A stretch of DNA of 57,919 nucleotides from an uncultured OCS116 cluster bacterium. Lineage in GTDB: Bacteria; Pseudomonadota; Alphaproteobacteria; Rhizobiales; TMED25. Location: NCBI GenBank assembly GCA_902632055.1, contig CACPAS010000004.1, forward strand, positions 1-57,919. The letters are read 5' to 3'. How positions within the stretch are numbered: the first letter of the stretch is position 1; each line of letters begins with the position of its first letter. Both the position numbers and the translations under genes were made by a program. The notes under the pieces were generated by a model. The model was given only the letters and a program-made list of their open reading frames with translations. It did not search any database and had not been told where the DNA came from. Positions 19,608 to 29,241 of the stretch are shown here, in pieces.

Positions 19608-20888
19608 TTGATAAATAAAACATATAAATCAATAGTTTATCACCCAGAACTAAGAATAAGATTTAAGAAAAAAAGTACAATTGACTCAATTGATTGTTTG
19701 AATGAGGCTATTCTACTCTCAAATTCACTTGGAATAGATGTCAAATTCTCAAAAATTATAAAGATTGAGAAACCAAATAATTCCACATTATTTAATAATG
19801 GTCAGCTTGAATCAATAGAGAATAAGATTAAGGAATTGGGCGTTGATATAGTGATTGTAGATGGAAAACTATCTCCAATACAGCAAAGAAATCTAGAAAG
19901 GAAGTTTACTGTAAAGGTTATTGACAGAACACGCTTGATATTAGATATCTTTGAGAAGAGGGCAGCAACGCGAGAAGGAGCTCTTCAAGTTGAATTAGCG
20001 CAATTGGAGTACCAAAAAACAAGGCTAGTTAAATCATGGACACATTTAGAGAGACAAAGAGGCTCACTAAGCTTCATTGGTGGCCCTGGAGAATCACAAC
20101 TTGAGATAGACCGAAGACTTATCGATAATCAAATAATTAAGATTAAGAGTAAATTGAAGGACTTTAAAAATACAAGAAAACTGCACCGTAATCAACGTGA
20201 TAAAAAGCCCTATTTTATAATTGCGCTTGTTGGTTATACAAATGCAGGGAAATCGACGTTATTTAATAAATTGACTGGTGAGAAGGTATTATCAAAAAAC
20301 ATGTTGTTTGCAACTCTGGATACAAAGATGAAAAGATTAAATACACGTAATCTTAAAAATATTATAGTTTCAGATACTGTTGGCTTTATCTCTGAACTAC
20401 CTACAGAGTTGATAATGTCGTTTAGATCCACCTTAGAAGAAATAAATTACGCAGATTTGCTAATTAATGTGAGGGATGTGTCTTCAAGATATTCAGAGGT
20501 GCAAAACATAGATGTACTGAGTACTATTGATGAGATTGGTAGAGAGATTAATAGTAATAACTACCTTGAAATATTGAATAAAGTAGATCTGATTGAAAAA
20601 GATCATTTAGAATTAATAAGAAAAAATAAATCAGAAAACCAAGTGATAGTATCCGCGAACACAGGGCAGGGCATAGATGAATTATATGCGGCAATTGAGA
20701 AAAGATTAAATAATAATTATGAAATTCATAGGATAAAATTAAATTATGAAAAATCAGCTATGGAGTCATGGTTGTATGAAAATGCTGTTATTCTAAATAA
20801 AAAATATTGCGATACACACATTAATCTTAAATTTAAAATTTCACATATAAACTATACTCGTTTTATATCGCTTTTAAATTCAGAATAA
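19608..20888 (+). CDS. hflX: ribosome-associated GTPase HflX
   Basis: A 426-residue GTPase that binds the large ribosomal subunit and splits stalled ribosomes. The N-terminal HflX domain includes DRTRLILDIFEKRAATREG and the glycine-rich GGPGESQLEIDRR. The G domain has P-loop GYTNAGKST near residue 208, the G3 motif DTVGF, and NKVD. The start is a TTG (19608) 15 bases after trkA. In many alphaproteobacteria hfq lies exactly in this gap; there is no room for it here. Confidence 0.93.
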   Translation: MINKTYKSIVYHPELRIRFKKKSTIDSIDCLNEAILLSNSLGIDVKFSKIIKIEKPNNSTLFNNGQLESIENKIKELGVDIVIVDGKLSPIQQRNLERKFTVKVIDRTRLILDIFEKRAATREGALQVELAQLEYQKTRLVKSWTHLERQRGSLSFIGGPGESQLEIDRRLIDNQIIKIKSKLKDFKNTRKLHRNQRDKKPYFIIALVGYTNAGKSTLFNKLTGEKVLSKNMLFATLDTKMKRLNTRNLKNIIVSDTVGFISELPTELIMSFRSTLEEINYADLLINVRDVSSRYSEVQNIDVLSTIDEIGREINSNNYLEILNKVDLIEKDHLELIRKNKSENQVIVSANTGQGIDELYAAIEKRLNNNYEIHRIKLNYEKSAMESWLYENAVILNKKYCDTHINLKFKISHINYTRFISLLNSE

Positions 20889-20961
20889 GAACTTTTTCGC
20901 ATAATATATATTATGGAATGTAAAATATAATTATTATAAATCAATTATTTATATTAAGTAT

Positions 20962-21756
20962 TTAAATTACCATACCATCATAGGCTGGTATAATATTACG
21001 AGGCAAATAGTCACGAAGCTGTTTATAATCCAAATCTATGTGCATATTTGTAAGTATTGCAGTCTCTACACCTAAGTCTGCCACTAATTGTAATACTTTG
21101 TCCACGTGGAAATGTGTTGGATGCGGACTCCACCGCAAAGCATCTACTATCCATATTTTACAATTTTTTATATATTCAACTGACTCACTTGGTAATTCAC
21201 TGATATCGGATGAATACACGACACTATCTATTTTATATCCAAAAGAGCTTATATTTCCATGCACCTGATTTATAGGCGTAATACCAATAATACCACCTTC
21301 ACCTTTAATATTATACATTTTGCCGTGCTCAATTAAGTTAAGGTTTAGGATTGGCGGGTACCCGCTCCCACTTTTATTTTCAAAGCAATAGCCAAATTTT
21401 TGCTTGAGATTTTCAGATGTTGTAGCAGAAGCGAAGACATCAATCCTTTTTTTATCCCTTAGTGCATACATTCTAAGATCATCAATACCATGAGTATGAT
21501 CAGCATGTTCATGCGTGTAAAAAACAGCGTCAATTTTCTTTATGTTTGCACGATTTACTTGATTTCTAAAGTCAGGTCCGGTATCAACAATTACAGAGGT
21601 AATTTCATTTTCATCAATTTTTTCGATTAAAATTGAGCATCTGCTTCTATTATTCTCACTTAATTTTGGATCACACGCGCCCCATTCATTTCCAACTCTT
21701 GGTACACCAGTAGATGAGCCACATCCAAGTATAGTTATCTTCGTATTAGTTGTCAT
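20962..21756 (-). CDS. MBL-fold metal hydrolase (PhnP-like)
   Basis: A 264-residue metallo-beta-lactamase-fold hydrolase. It opens with LGCGSSTGVPRVG, carries the zinc motif THEHADHTHGIDDLR, and has later zinc-site residues in SSDISELP and TNMHIDLDY. This is the PhnP/RNase Z-like subgroup, which cleaves phosphodiesters such as cyclic ribose phosphates, but the natural substrate of the tatD-linked alphaproteobacterial version is not established. Its start overlaps the tatD stop by 4 bases and it is the last gene of the tmk-holB-metG-tatD operon. Confidence 0.88.
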   Translation of the reverse strand: MTTNTKITILGCGSSTGVPRVGNEWGACDPKLSENNRSRCSILIEKIDENEITSVIVDTGPDFRNQVNRANIKKIDAVFYTHEHADHTHGIDDLRMYALRDKKRIDVFASATTSENLKQKFGYCFENKSGSGYPPILNLNLIEHGKMYNIKGEGGIIGITPINQVHGNISSFGYKIDSVVYSSDISELPSESVEYIKNCKIWIVDALRWSPHPTHFHVDKVLQLVADLGVETAILTNMHIDLDYKQLRDYLPRNIIPAYDGMVI

Positions 21757-22565
21757 GCTCTAATCTTATCAAAAAATTTTAGACTATTCTCGGTTGTAAT
21801 ATCAATAACGTCAGCTATTGGTAATTGCTTAACCTCGGATATTTTATCGACTATTTTTGTGATATATGATGGCTCATTTCTTTTTCCACGGTGAGGCATT
21901 GGGGCTAGAAAAGGTGAGTCTGTCTCAACAAATATCCTATCATTTGGGATTTTTTTCAGAATATCTCTAACTGTACCAGCGTTTTTAAATGTAATTATAC
22001 CTGTAAATGATATACTTAAGCCTAAATCTATGGCCACCATTGCAAGCCTTTCTGATGAGCTAAAGCAATGAAGTACACCCCTTAGTTTATTTTTTTTGGC
22101 TTCATCTGTAAGAATTCTTTCCATGTCCTCATCTGAATTTCTATTGTGAATTATAAATGGGAGCCCGCTGATATTTGAACACTCGATTTGCTTTCTAAAC
22201 ATGGTCTCTTGCTCTTTTTTATTATCACGTTTTAGCCTAGAGTAATCCAAGCCACACTCACCTACTGCAACGACCTTACTATGATTACATGCGGATAAAA
22301 GATCAGATAATGTATAATTGTCATATTCATCATCTGTATATAGAGGATGAGTACCTACACTACAATAAACATTATTAAAACGTGATACTAACCTCTCAAT
22401 TTTATGAAACTGTGTAAATTTTGTAGATATCGTTATTAGGTATCTTACATTTACATTCATTGCATTCTTAACGACGATATCGATATCTGAACTGTAGTCA
22501 TCAAAATCGAGATGACAGTGCGTATCAATGAGAAAATCATATTTTTTATTCATCGCTGATTTCAA
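21753..22565 (-). CDS. tatD: TatD-family metal-dependent hydrolase/DNase
   Basis: A 270-residue TIM-barrel amidohydrolase-type nuclease. Metal and catalytic motifs are IDTHCHLDFDDY near the start, GECGLDY, the HNR histidine, LHCFSSS and VETDSPFLAP. TatD enzymes remove nucleotides from DNA 3' ends and have been linked to DNA repair and quality control. It overlaps metG by 20 bases at its start; a second ATG a few codons in (before NKKYDFLIDTHC) would shorten the overlap. Confidence 0.92.
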   Translation of the reverse strand: MKSAMNKKYDFLIDTHCHLDFDDYSSDIDIVVKNAMNVNVRYLITISTKFTQFHKIERLVSRFNNVYCSVGTHPLYTDDEYDNYTLSDLLSACNHSKVVAVGECGLDYSRLKRDNKKEQETMFRKQIECSNISGLPFIIHNRNSDEDMERILTDEAKKNKLRGVLHCFSSSERLAMVAIDLGLSISFTGIITFKNAGTVRDILKKIPNDRIFVETDSPFLAPMPHRGKRNEPSYITKIVDKISEVKQLPIADVIDITTENSLKFFDKIRA

Positions 22566-24090
22566 CTTTTGGAAATACTGGGGTGACTTCCCCTAATCTA
22601 TTACCGCTAATATCTATATTTGTGTCTATGATATCCTTGAAGTTGCGCTCTAAGTCATCAACATTTAGTAAATTTAAAATTTTTTCTGATGAAGTTGGTA
22701 TAACTGGAAGTAACATTATTGCTATTTTTCTAATATTATTAAGAGTTACGAATAGCACAGTCTGCATTCTTTCATTATTATCTTTCCTTAACTCCCAAGG
22801 CTTCTGATCTGAAAAATATTTATTTAAGTTTGAGATTTGCTCCCATATTTCAGATAAAATTTTATTAAGTTCTAATGTTTCTAGTAAAATTTTTATTCTA
22901 TCAACCAGTCTATCTACGTTAGAGTTTATCATAATATCATCTTTATTAAGCTTGGACATAATAGATGGAATAATACCATCACAATTCTTAATTACCATAG
23001 AGCAAGACCTTTGTATTAGGTTCCCCAAATCATTAGCTAGATCTGCATTTATTCTTTTTGATATACTATCATCATCATAATTACCATCATTTCCCATCGA
23101 TACTTCTCTTAGGAAAAAATATCTTAATTGGTCAATACCATATTTCGCAATTAACTCACTTGGGCTTATAACATTGCCCAATGATTTTGACATTTTGATA
23201 CCTCTATTAAATAGAAAACCGTGTGCAAATATTGTTACGGGTAGTTCTATTTTTGCTGATAATAGGAAGGCTGGCCAATACACAGCATGAAACCTTAAAA
23301 TATCTTTCCCGATTATATGATAATTTGCTGGCCAATAATTTTTATACGTCTCATTTGGAAAATTAATGCCGGTTAAATAATTTGTTAGTGCGTCTACCCA
23401 GACATACATAACGTGCCCATTATCATTTGGTACTCTAACCCCCCAATCAAAAGTCGTACGCGAGATTGATAAATCTTTTAAGCCTGATTCTACAAATTTT
23501 ATGACTTCATTTTTTCTGCTCTCTGGTAGAATAAATTTTGGATTATTTTTATAATGATCTAACAATCTATCTTGATATTTTGATAATCTGAAGAAGTAGC
23601 TCTCCTCTTCTACCCAAGTGACTTCTGTTCCTTGAGGAGACAAAAATTGACCATTCTTCTTAGTTAACTCTTTTTCCTCATAGTAAGCCTCATCTCTTAT
23701 GGAATACCAGCCTGCATATTTATCTTTGTAAATATCATCATTTTGCAGCATCCTGTTCCATATTTCTATACACGCATTTTTGTGTCTGTTTTCAGTGGTC
23801 CTTATGAAATCATTGTGTGAAGAACAGACTTCGCTGAGCATTTCCATAAATAATGGTGCATTCTTATCAGCAAGTTGCTTGGCTGTTAAATTATTTTTTT
23901 TTGCTGTTTGAAGCATTTTAATACCATGTTCATCTGTTCCCGTAAGGAACATTACATTCTTTCCAAATATTTTATGATATCTTGCTACAGTATCTGTGAT
24001 TATTGCCTCATAGGCATGACCGATGTGTGGTTCACCATTCGGATATGAAATAGCAGTTGTTAAATAAAAAGTATTCTTTTCCTTACCCAT
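22546..24090 (-). CDS. metG: methionyl-tRNA synthetase
   Basis: A class I aminoacyl-tRNA synthetase that charges tRNA-Met. It shows YPNGEPHIGHAYEAI (HIGH motif), FLTGTDEHG, and the KMSKS loop as GIKMSKSLGNV. At 514 residues it is the short form without a C-terminal EMAP-type tRNA-binding domain, as usual in alphaproteobacteria. It overlaps the holB end by 8 bases, keeping the operon tightly coupled. Confidence 0.96.
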   Translation of the reverse strand: MGKEKNTFYLTTAISYPNGEPHIGHAYEAIITDTVARYHKIFGKNVMFLTGTDEHGIKMLQTAKKNNLTAKQLADKNAPLFMEMLSEVCSSHNDFIRTTENRHKNACIEIWNRMLQNDDIYKDKYAGWYSIRDEAYYEEKELTKKNGQFLSPQGTEVTWVEEESYFFRLSKYQDRLLDHYKNNPKFILPESRKNEVIKFVESGLKDLSISRTTFDWGVRVPNDNGHVMYVWVDALTNYLTGINFPNETYKNYWPANYHIIGKDILRFHAVYWPAFLLSAKIELPVTIFAHGFLFNRGIKMSKSLGNVISPSELIAKYGIDQLRYFFLREVSMGNDGNYDDDSISKRINADLANDLGNLIQRSCSMVIKNCDGIIPSIMSKLNKDDIMINSNVDRLVDRIKILLETLELNKILSEIWEQISNLNKYFSDQKPWELRKDNNERMQTVLFVTLNNIRKIAIMLLPVIPTSSEKILNLLNVDDLERNFKDIIDTNIDISGNRLGEVTPVFPKVEISDE

Positions 24091-25087
24091 CTATTTTCCT
24101 ATCAGCTAAATAGCGTATTTCCTTATGAATAGTTAAGAGAAGTTCTTCTTTTTTTAGGTTTAAGATACTTAAATTATTATACCTATCTGAATATTTATCC
24201 CAGTAACTTAGTAACTCGTATACCATATAATCTTCTTTTAAATCAGCTAACAAACTAATAGCATTTTTCTTTAACCAAATCATAAAAAGTTCAAATAAAA
24301 TATTAAATGAGTTCATATTCTCTTTTTTCGAGTAATAATTGATAATTCTTAAGATATTTTTTTGATTTCTATCTTTTGATTTTGTCATAAGACTATTAAA
24401 ATCCTCAATAATTTCTTCAAAATTATTATTCATGAGATAAAAAATCTTTCCAGGCGATATACTCATCCCGTAAACATCAATGATCTTTTCGAGATTAGCC
24501 TCCACAAACAAACTATCTGTCACCTGTTTTGTGTCTGATATAGATAAATTTTTGAAATTAAACTTCAAGCATCTTGATAGGATTGTGTCAGGTAATAAAC
24601 TAATATTGTGTGTGATTAATATAAATAATGTATTATTTGGAGGTTCCTCCAGTATCTTTAATAGCGCATTTTGTGCTGACCTATTTAAATCGTTGATTGT
24701 ATCGATAATTATCACTCTGTGACCGCCGTTTAATAACTTACCTTTTAGGCTATCTTTAAGTTTTCTTATATCTTCAATCTTGATTTCAAGTGAACCTCCA
24801 CTCTCATTGGTATTCGATATATAATATAAATTCGGATACGAGTGTTTTGAGATCAGGTTGAACGTATTATCATTCATTTGCTCATAATCCGCGAAAGGAG
24901 TATCAATATTGGAGAATATATAGTTTGAGTATCTAAATGCAAGTGTACATTTTCCAATACCAAAAGGTCCACTAAATAGCAACACATTATTGATTGAGTT
25001 ACTATTTTTTAACCGAGCAAGTTGACTAATAATTGCCTGATGGCCAATGAATAATTTATTCTGCCATGGCTCATTAATTTTATTCAT
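24083..25087 (-). CDS. holB: DNA polymerase III delta-prime subunit
   Basis: A 334-residue clamp-loader subunit. The AAA+ fold shows a P-loop FSGPFGIGKCTLAF near residue 41, an INDLNRSAQNALLKILEEPP stretch followed by NTLFILITHN, and the SRC sensor in ILSRCLKF. Delta-prime helps load the beta sliding clamp on DNA. The position between tmk and metG is the standard alphaproteobacterial arrangement. The C-terminal half is poorly conserved, as in other HolB proteins. Confidence 0.9.
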   Translation of the reverse strand: MNKINEPWQNKLFIGHQAIISQLARLKNSNSINNVLLFSGPFGIGKCTLAFRYSNYIFSNIDTPFADYEQMNDNTFNLISKHSYPNLYYISNTNESGGSLEIKIEDIRKLKDSLKGKLLNGGHRVIIIDTINDLNRSAQNALLKILEEPPNNTLFILITHNISLLPDTILSRCLKFNFKNLSISDTKQVTDSLFVEANLEKIIDVYGMSISPGKIFYLMNNNFEEIIEDFNSLMTKSKDRNQKNILRIINYYSKKENMNSFNILFELFMIWLKKNAISLLADLKEDYMVYELLSYWDKYSDRYNNLSILNLKKEELLLTIHKEIRYLADRKIDG

Positions 25088-25712
25088 TTATTTTATTAAG
25101 GGTTATTTCAAGAATCTTTTTTGATATCTGCTTAATGTCATCTGTTCCATTCATAACAACACATCGATGTGGGTTATCTCTCGCTATATTCATATATCCA
25201 TCTCTAATCTTTTTATGATACATGATATCTTTTTCTTCGAATCTTGTCTCTTTATTATTCTCTTTGAGCGCTCTCTCAATTCCTTGGGTTGGGTTTATAT
25301 CGAACACAAAAGTAAGATCGGGATAAATCTTGTCAATTGATATGTTATTCACTTCTTTAACAATATTTAAATCTAATCTTCCTGCATAGCCTTGATATGC
25401 AAGCGTGGAGTCTATAAACCTATCACAGATAACAATTTTATTATCATTAAGGCATTGTTTAATTACCTTTTGCACGTGATCGGCTCTAGCTGCAGCAAAG
25501 AGAAATAATTCACTAACATTATCAATTTTATTTGACTCTCCCTGAACTAGTATTTCACGTATTATTTCAGCAAGTTGAGTGCCCCCAGGTTCTCGGGTTT
25601 TTATCGCATCAAACCCTTTTTCTAACAAGGTATTATACAGTATCTCAGATTGCGTTGTTTTACCGCTTCCCTCACCACCTTCAAATGTTATTAATAGGCC
25701 ATTCTTTGTCAT
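25080..25712 (-). CDS. tmk: thymidylate kinase
   Basis: Phosphorylates dTMP to dTDP. The 210-residue protein contains the P-loop FEGGEGSGKTTQ near residues 9-20, TREPGGT, and the CDRFIDSTLAYQG motif with the DR pair, followed by a LID region. All are family standards. Its end overlaps the holB start by 8 bases; rlpA ends only 4 bases upstream. Confidence 0.95.
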   Translation of the reverse strand: MTKNGLLITFEGGEGSGKTTQSEILYNTLLEKGFDAIKTREPGGTQLAEIIREILVQGESNKIDNVSELFLFAAARADHVQKVIKQCLNDNKIVICDRFIDSTLAYQGYAGRLDLNIVKEVNNISIDKIYPDLTFVFDINPTQGIERALKENNKETRFEEKDIMYHKKIRDGYMNIARDNPHRCVVMNGTDDIKQISKKILEITLNKINE

Positions 25713-25716
25713 TTTA

Positions 25717-26316
25717 CTATAGATCCGTTAATGCAGATGATGTGGCTCTCCAAATTTTACGTAGAAAACCAGGTTTTGTATTATTAAAGTTATTTCCGAT
25801 ATTACCGTCAAGTGGCGCTTCCTCAATGTACTGAACCCTAACTTTTGCGGTGCCCTTATTCAGCATTTCCAATTCTTCGGCTGCTCGCTTCGATAAATCT
25901 ATTATTCTGTTATCAATATATGGCCCCCTATCATTTAATCTGACCACTATTGATTTGTTATTTTCGAGATTGGTAACTCGTAAATAAGATGGTAACGGTA
26001 ATGTTTTGTGTGCTGCAGAAAGCGCATTCATATCATAATACTCGCCATTTGCAGTAAGTCTACCATGAAAATAATCTCCGTACCATGAAGCTATACCGAC
26101 TTGATCATAATTATTATCAACCTCTGGATAGTACCACTTACCATTAATTTCATACGGTTCACCAATTTTATAATGCCCTCCACCTTGCGGTACATGATCA
26201 TATTTTCCGTATACTTGAGGATTATTTTCAACTTTAAACCAAGAACTGCATGAGCTTAATATAATAATCAGTGCAAAAGATATGATTATGATATTTTTGT
26301 AAGTAAATTTTCGCAT
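25717..26316 (-). CDS. rlpA: RlpA-like septal ring lipoprotein
   Basis: A 199-residue lipoprotein. Signal peptide and lipobox LSSC place the lipidated cysteine near residue 23. The double-psi beta-barrel domain (about 74-170) contains GIASWYGDYFHGRLTANGE and RLNDRGPYI, the latter with the conserved aspartate of RlpA lytic transglycosylases that cut denuded glycan strands at septa. No SPOR domain follows, so septal targeting would need another mechanism. In related genomes a D-Ala-D-Ala carboxypeptidase gene often lies between rlpA and tmk; here they are adjacent. Confidence 0.88.
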   Translation of the reverse strand: MRKFTYKNIIIISFALIIILSSCSSWFKVENNPQVYGKYDHVPQGGGHYKIGEPYEINGKWYYPEVDNNYDQVGIASWYGDYFHGRLTANGEYYDMNALSAAHKTLPLPSYLRVTNLENNKSIVVRLNDRGPYIDNRIIDLSKRAAEELEMLNKGTAKVRVQYIEEAPLDGNIGNNFNNTKPGFLRKIWRATSSALTDL

Positions 26317-26383
26317 TTAATAATTATAAAATAAAAAGTATAAAAATAAATAAACAAAGTGTGTTTCTAAAACTTATATATAA

Positions 26384-26485
26384 TTAATCGAATACTTGCG
26401 ATCTATTTCCATTGTATGGGATAGCATCTAGTGCATTTGAATGCAGTTTTTTGGTGTTATATCCAAGAATAGCAAAAAATTTATC
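26384..26485 (-). pseudogene. possible decayed coding remnant downstream of the MsbA-type gene
   Basis: A 33-codon open stretch without a start codon, ending in TAA, between the exporter gene and rlpA. It reads DKFFAILGYNTKK, then LHSNALDAIPYNGNRSQVFD. Its balanced composition is more protein-like than the AT-rich sequence around it. It is in the same frame as the exporter gene, separated by two stops. I do not recognise the family; it could also be chance. Confidence 0.25.
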
Positions 26486-26494
26486 TTACAAAAG

Positions 26495-28246
26495 TTATTT
26501 AAGTATTGGTGAATTTATTAAATCTTGGAAATATTTATTTTCATTTTTAAGATATTCGTATTTTCCTGTACCAACCACATTCCCATCTTTAAGGACGATT
26601 ATATTATCCGCGTCTTTTATTGTTTCTAGTTTATGTGCAATGATTAGAACGGTTTTATCCTTAAAATATCTATCTAATGTTTTATTTATCTCAATCTCAT
26701 TGATGGAATCTAAAGAATTTGTTGCCTCATCTAAAAGTAACAAAGGCGCATCCTTGTAAATTGCCCTTGCAATAGCAAGCCTCTGTAATTCTCCACCTGA
26801 GAGGGATATCCCATCAATACCAATTTTTGTATTGTATTTATCTGATAGTTTATCAACGAAATTATTAATATTGAGATCATCCATCAATTTATTAAAATCA
26901 ATGGTTTCTGAATTTTCATTATGCTGTAAATTTATATTGTTTTTCAGTGTATCATTAAAAATAAATGTATTTTGTGAAACAAATGATATGCATGACCTCA
27001 ATGATTTAATTTGAATATCTTCAATATCTGTATTGCCAAACTTAATGTTTCCAGATTTGGCCTCATTCAATCTAATTAATAATTTAAATATTGTAGATTT
27101 ACCAGCACCGCTCTCGCCAATTATATAATTTCTAGTTCCCTCTTTAATTGTAAAAGTTATCTTATTTAATACATCCCGTTGATCTGATTTATATCTAAAG
27201 GAAACATTTTCAAACGTTAGTAAATTATATTCTGTTGGGAAATTAACTGCATCAGGCTTATCTTCTAGCACATCACAATCACCATATAATTCATAGACCC
27301 TATCAACAGCCGCGAGTCCCTCTTGATAAACAGAATTCAATGTACTTATTTTTCTTATAGGATCTGAAATCATTAATAGAGCGGTTATGAATGCAGTTAA
27401 TTGACCCAAAGTGCTATTACCCTCTAATATCTGATAGCCCGCAAAGGTCAGTAGGAGGCCAATAAAGATACCAGCCAAAATTTCAATTATAGGATTCATA
27501 ATCGCACGATACTTTGTTAATCTAAATAAATTTAATATTCGTGTTTTAATTTCTTTATTGGTGTATTGAATTTCTCGGTTTTCTAATTGAAAAGATTTTA
27601 TTGTCTGAATATTTTGAAAGCTTTGATTTAAAAGATTAGTAAATTGTCCAATTTGTAACTGTGCACCCCTTGAGATGCTATTAACTTTTTTACCTATCTT
27701 ATAGATTGGAATTGCAACGAATGGCAGTAGGAAACATATTACGATCGCAAGCTTCCAATCAAGATATATCATAGTAATTAATAAAACAATTGCGGTTAGC
27801 CCATCTTTTACGAGACTATCCATTAGCCTTTCTAATGCCTGTAGTATTAACGTTGTATCATTTGATAACCTTGATATCAAATTACCAGCACCATTATCTT
27901 CAATAATTTCTATATTTGATCGGATAATCATTGCATAAAGTTTTTTTTGAAGATCCCCAATGATATTTAGTGCAGTCTTATTTACTAATAATATTTGCAA
28001 GTAATTTGATAGACCTCTTATTAGTGCAATTATCGGAACAATGATCATAACTATAAATAGGTATTTTCCATTTCCATCTTCTATTAATTGAAAACTCCAA
28101 TTAATTGTCAAAGGATAGAGGCTTGAGCTTATTGCAACTACAGCGATTAGTAGGATAGATAACATAATCCTAAATCTGTAAACCTTGATATACTCATTCC
28201 AGAATCTTCTAGATGAATTCTGTTCTTTCATATTTGATGCGTTCAT
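26495..28246 (-). CDS. ABC exporter, fused permease-ATPase (MsbA/lipid or multidrug type)
   Basis: A 583-residue half-transporter: six membrane helices in residues about 25-300, then an ATPase domain with Walker A IGESGAGKST, the signature LSGGELQR, Walker B LLLLDEAT and the switch histidine in LIIAHKLE. Such homodimeric exporters flip lipid A precursors (MsbA) or pump drugs and peptides; the sequence alone does not separate these. It lies 21 bases downstream of livM in the same direction and may be read from the liv transcript, though it belongs to a different transporter class. A second in-frame ATG lies 5 codons in. Confidence 0.87.
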   Translation of the reverse strand: MNASNMKEQNSSRRFWNEYIKVYRFRIMLSILLIAVVAISSSLYPLTINWSFQLIEDGNGKYLFIVMIIVPIIALIRGLSNYLQILLVNKTALNIIGDLQKKLYAMIIRSNIEIIEDNGAGNLISRLSNDTTLILQALERLMDSLVKDGLTAIVLLITMIYLDWKLAIVICFLLPFVAIPIYKIGKKVNSISRGAQLQIGQFTNLLNQSFQNIQTIKSFQLENREIQYTNKEIKTRILNLFRLTKYRAIMNPIIEILAGIFIGLLLTFAGYQILEGNSTLGQLTAFITALLMISDPIRKISTLNSVYQEGLAAVDRVYELYGDCDVLEDKPDAVNFPTEYNLLTFENVSFRYKSDQRDVLNKITFTIKEGTRNYIIGESGAGKSTIFKLLIRLNEAKSGNIKFGNTDIEDIQIKSLRSCISFVSQNTFIFNDTLKNNINLQHNENSETIDFNKLMDDLNINNFVDKLSDKYNTKIGIDGISLSGGELQRLAIARAIYKDAPLLLLDEATNSLDSINEIEINKTLDRYFKDKTVLIIAHKLETIKDADNIIVLKDGNVVGTGKYEYLKNENKYFQDLINSPILK

Positions 28247-28267
28247 TAGGTTGATATAATAAGGATT

Positions 28268-29236
28268 TTATCCCCAATCAAGAAATCTCGGTAACTTTCC
28301 CTTATTTTTTAGAGTACCCACAATTCCATTCGGAAAATATAATAATGTTATAACAAGAAGTAATCCAGTAAATAATAAATTTAATTCAGTGGCGCCCAGG
28401 TACGATAGTATTAACTCATTAAAAGCGATAAATATAATCGTCCCAACAATCGGTCCCGTGACTGTGCCCATACCACCTAGTATTACCATCAAAACTACAT
28501 TTGCAGCGATGAGTATTATTAAAAAAATATTTGGTCTGACATATGTTAAGTAGTCTGCCCATATTGCTCCCGCACATCCTATAAAGAATGTAGATAACAC
28601 AAATGCAGTAACTTTTATATATTTAACATTTATCCCTGCAACAGCACTTCTTATTTCATCATGAGATATAGCCCTCAGCGCAAGTCCAAATTTTGAATGC
28701 CTGACATACCAATTCATATAGATTGTTATAATAGCGAGTAAAAGAAATCCATAATAATGTGGGAATTTCGAAAATTCAACTGATAAGGAATTGTATGGAA
28801 GCGTTATTCCGCTAGCGCCACCAACTAATTCCCATCTGTCAAATATGATCCTTAAAATCATTATTAAGGCTATGGATGATATTATAAATGATGGACCTTT
28901 CACACGAAGGGTAATTAAACCAACAAAAAAACCAAAAATACCAGCACCTATCCCCGCGAGCAATATCAAATAAAATGGTGAAACACCCCACATAATTGAA
29001 TAATATCCGGCAATATAAGCACCGATACACAAGAAGGCGTTATGACCAACAGAAATAAAACCTCCATACCCGCCAATTATATTCCAACTACTTGTCATTA
29101 CCATATAATAGAAAGCATATAGAAATAAATGAATTACATAATTCTGATCGCCAAACACTGAGGGGAAAAACTGAATTAGTGGAAAAACTAAAAGTATTAC
29201 AAGAGTTGCTAATGGTATAATCTTTCTTGATTGCAT
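28268..29236 (-). CDS. livM: branched-chain amino acid/amide-type ABC transporter permease LivM
   Basis: A 322-residue membrane permease with about 8-9 helices. The family core GGYGGFISVGHNAFLCIGAY and the cytoplasmic ATPase-contact region RHSKFGLALRAISHDEIRS (EAA-like loop) are clear. It forms the translocation pore with LivH. The ATG at 29236 is chosen because an open frame further upstream only mirrors livH; it lies 5 bases after the livH stop. The protein imports a LivK-bound solute: a branched-chain amino acid, amide, urea or similar. Confidence 0.92.
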   Translation of the reverse strand: MQSRKIIPLATLVILLVFPLIQFFPSVFGDQNYVIHLFLYAFYYMVMTSSWNIIGGYGGFISVGHNAFLCIGAYIAGYYSIMWGVSPFYLILLAGIGAGIFGFFVGLITLRVKGPSFIISSIALIMILRIIFDRWELVGGASGITLPYNSLSVEFSKFPHYYGFLLLAIITIYMNWYVRHSKFGLALRAISHDEIRSAVAGINVKYIKVTAFVLSTFFIGCAGAIWADYLTYVRPNIFLIILIAANVVLMVILGGMGTVTGPIVGTIIFIAFNELILSYLGATELNLLFTGLLLVITLLYFPNGIVGTLKNKGKLPRFLDWG

Positions 29237-29241
29237 TTTGG

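Noticed and set aside
20900..20915. Perfect 16-base palindrome CATAATATATATTATG after hflX
   Set aside because: Made almost only of A and T between two convergent genes; too easy by chance and not followed by a U run for a terminator.
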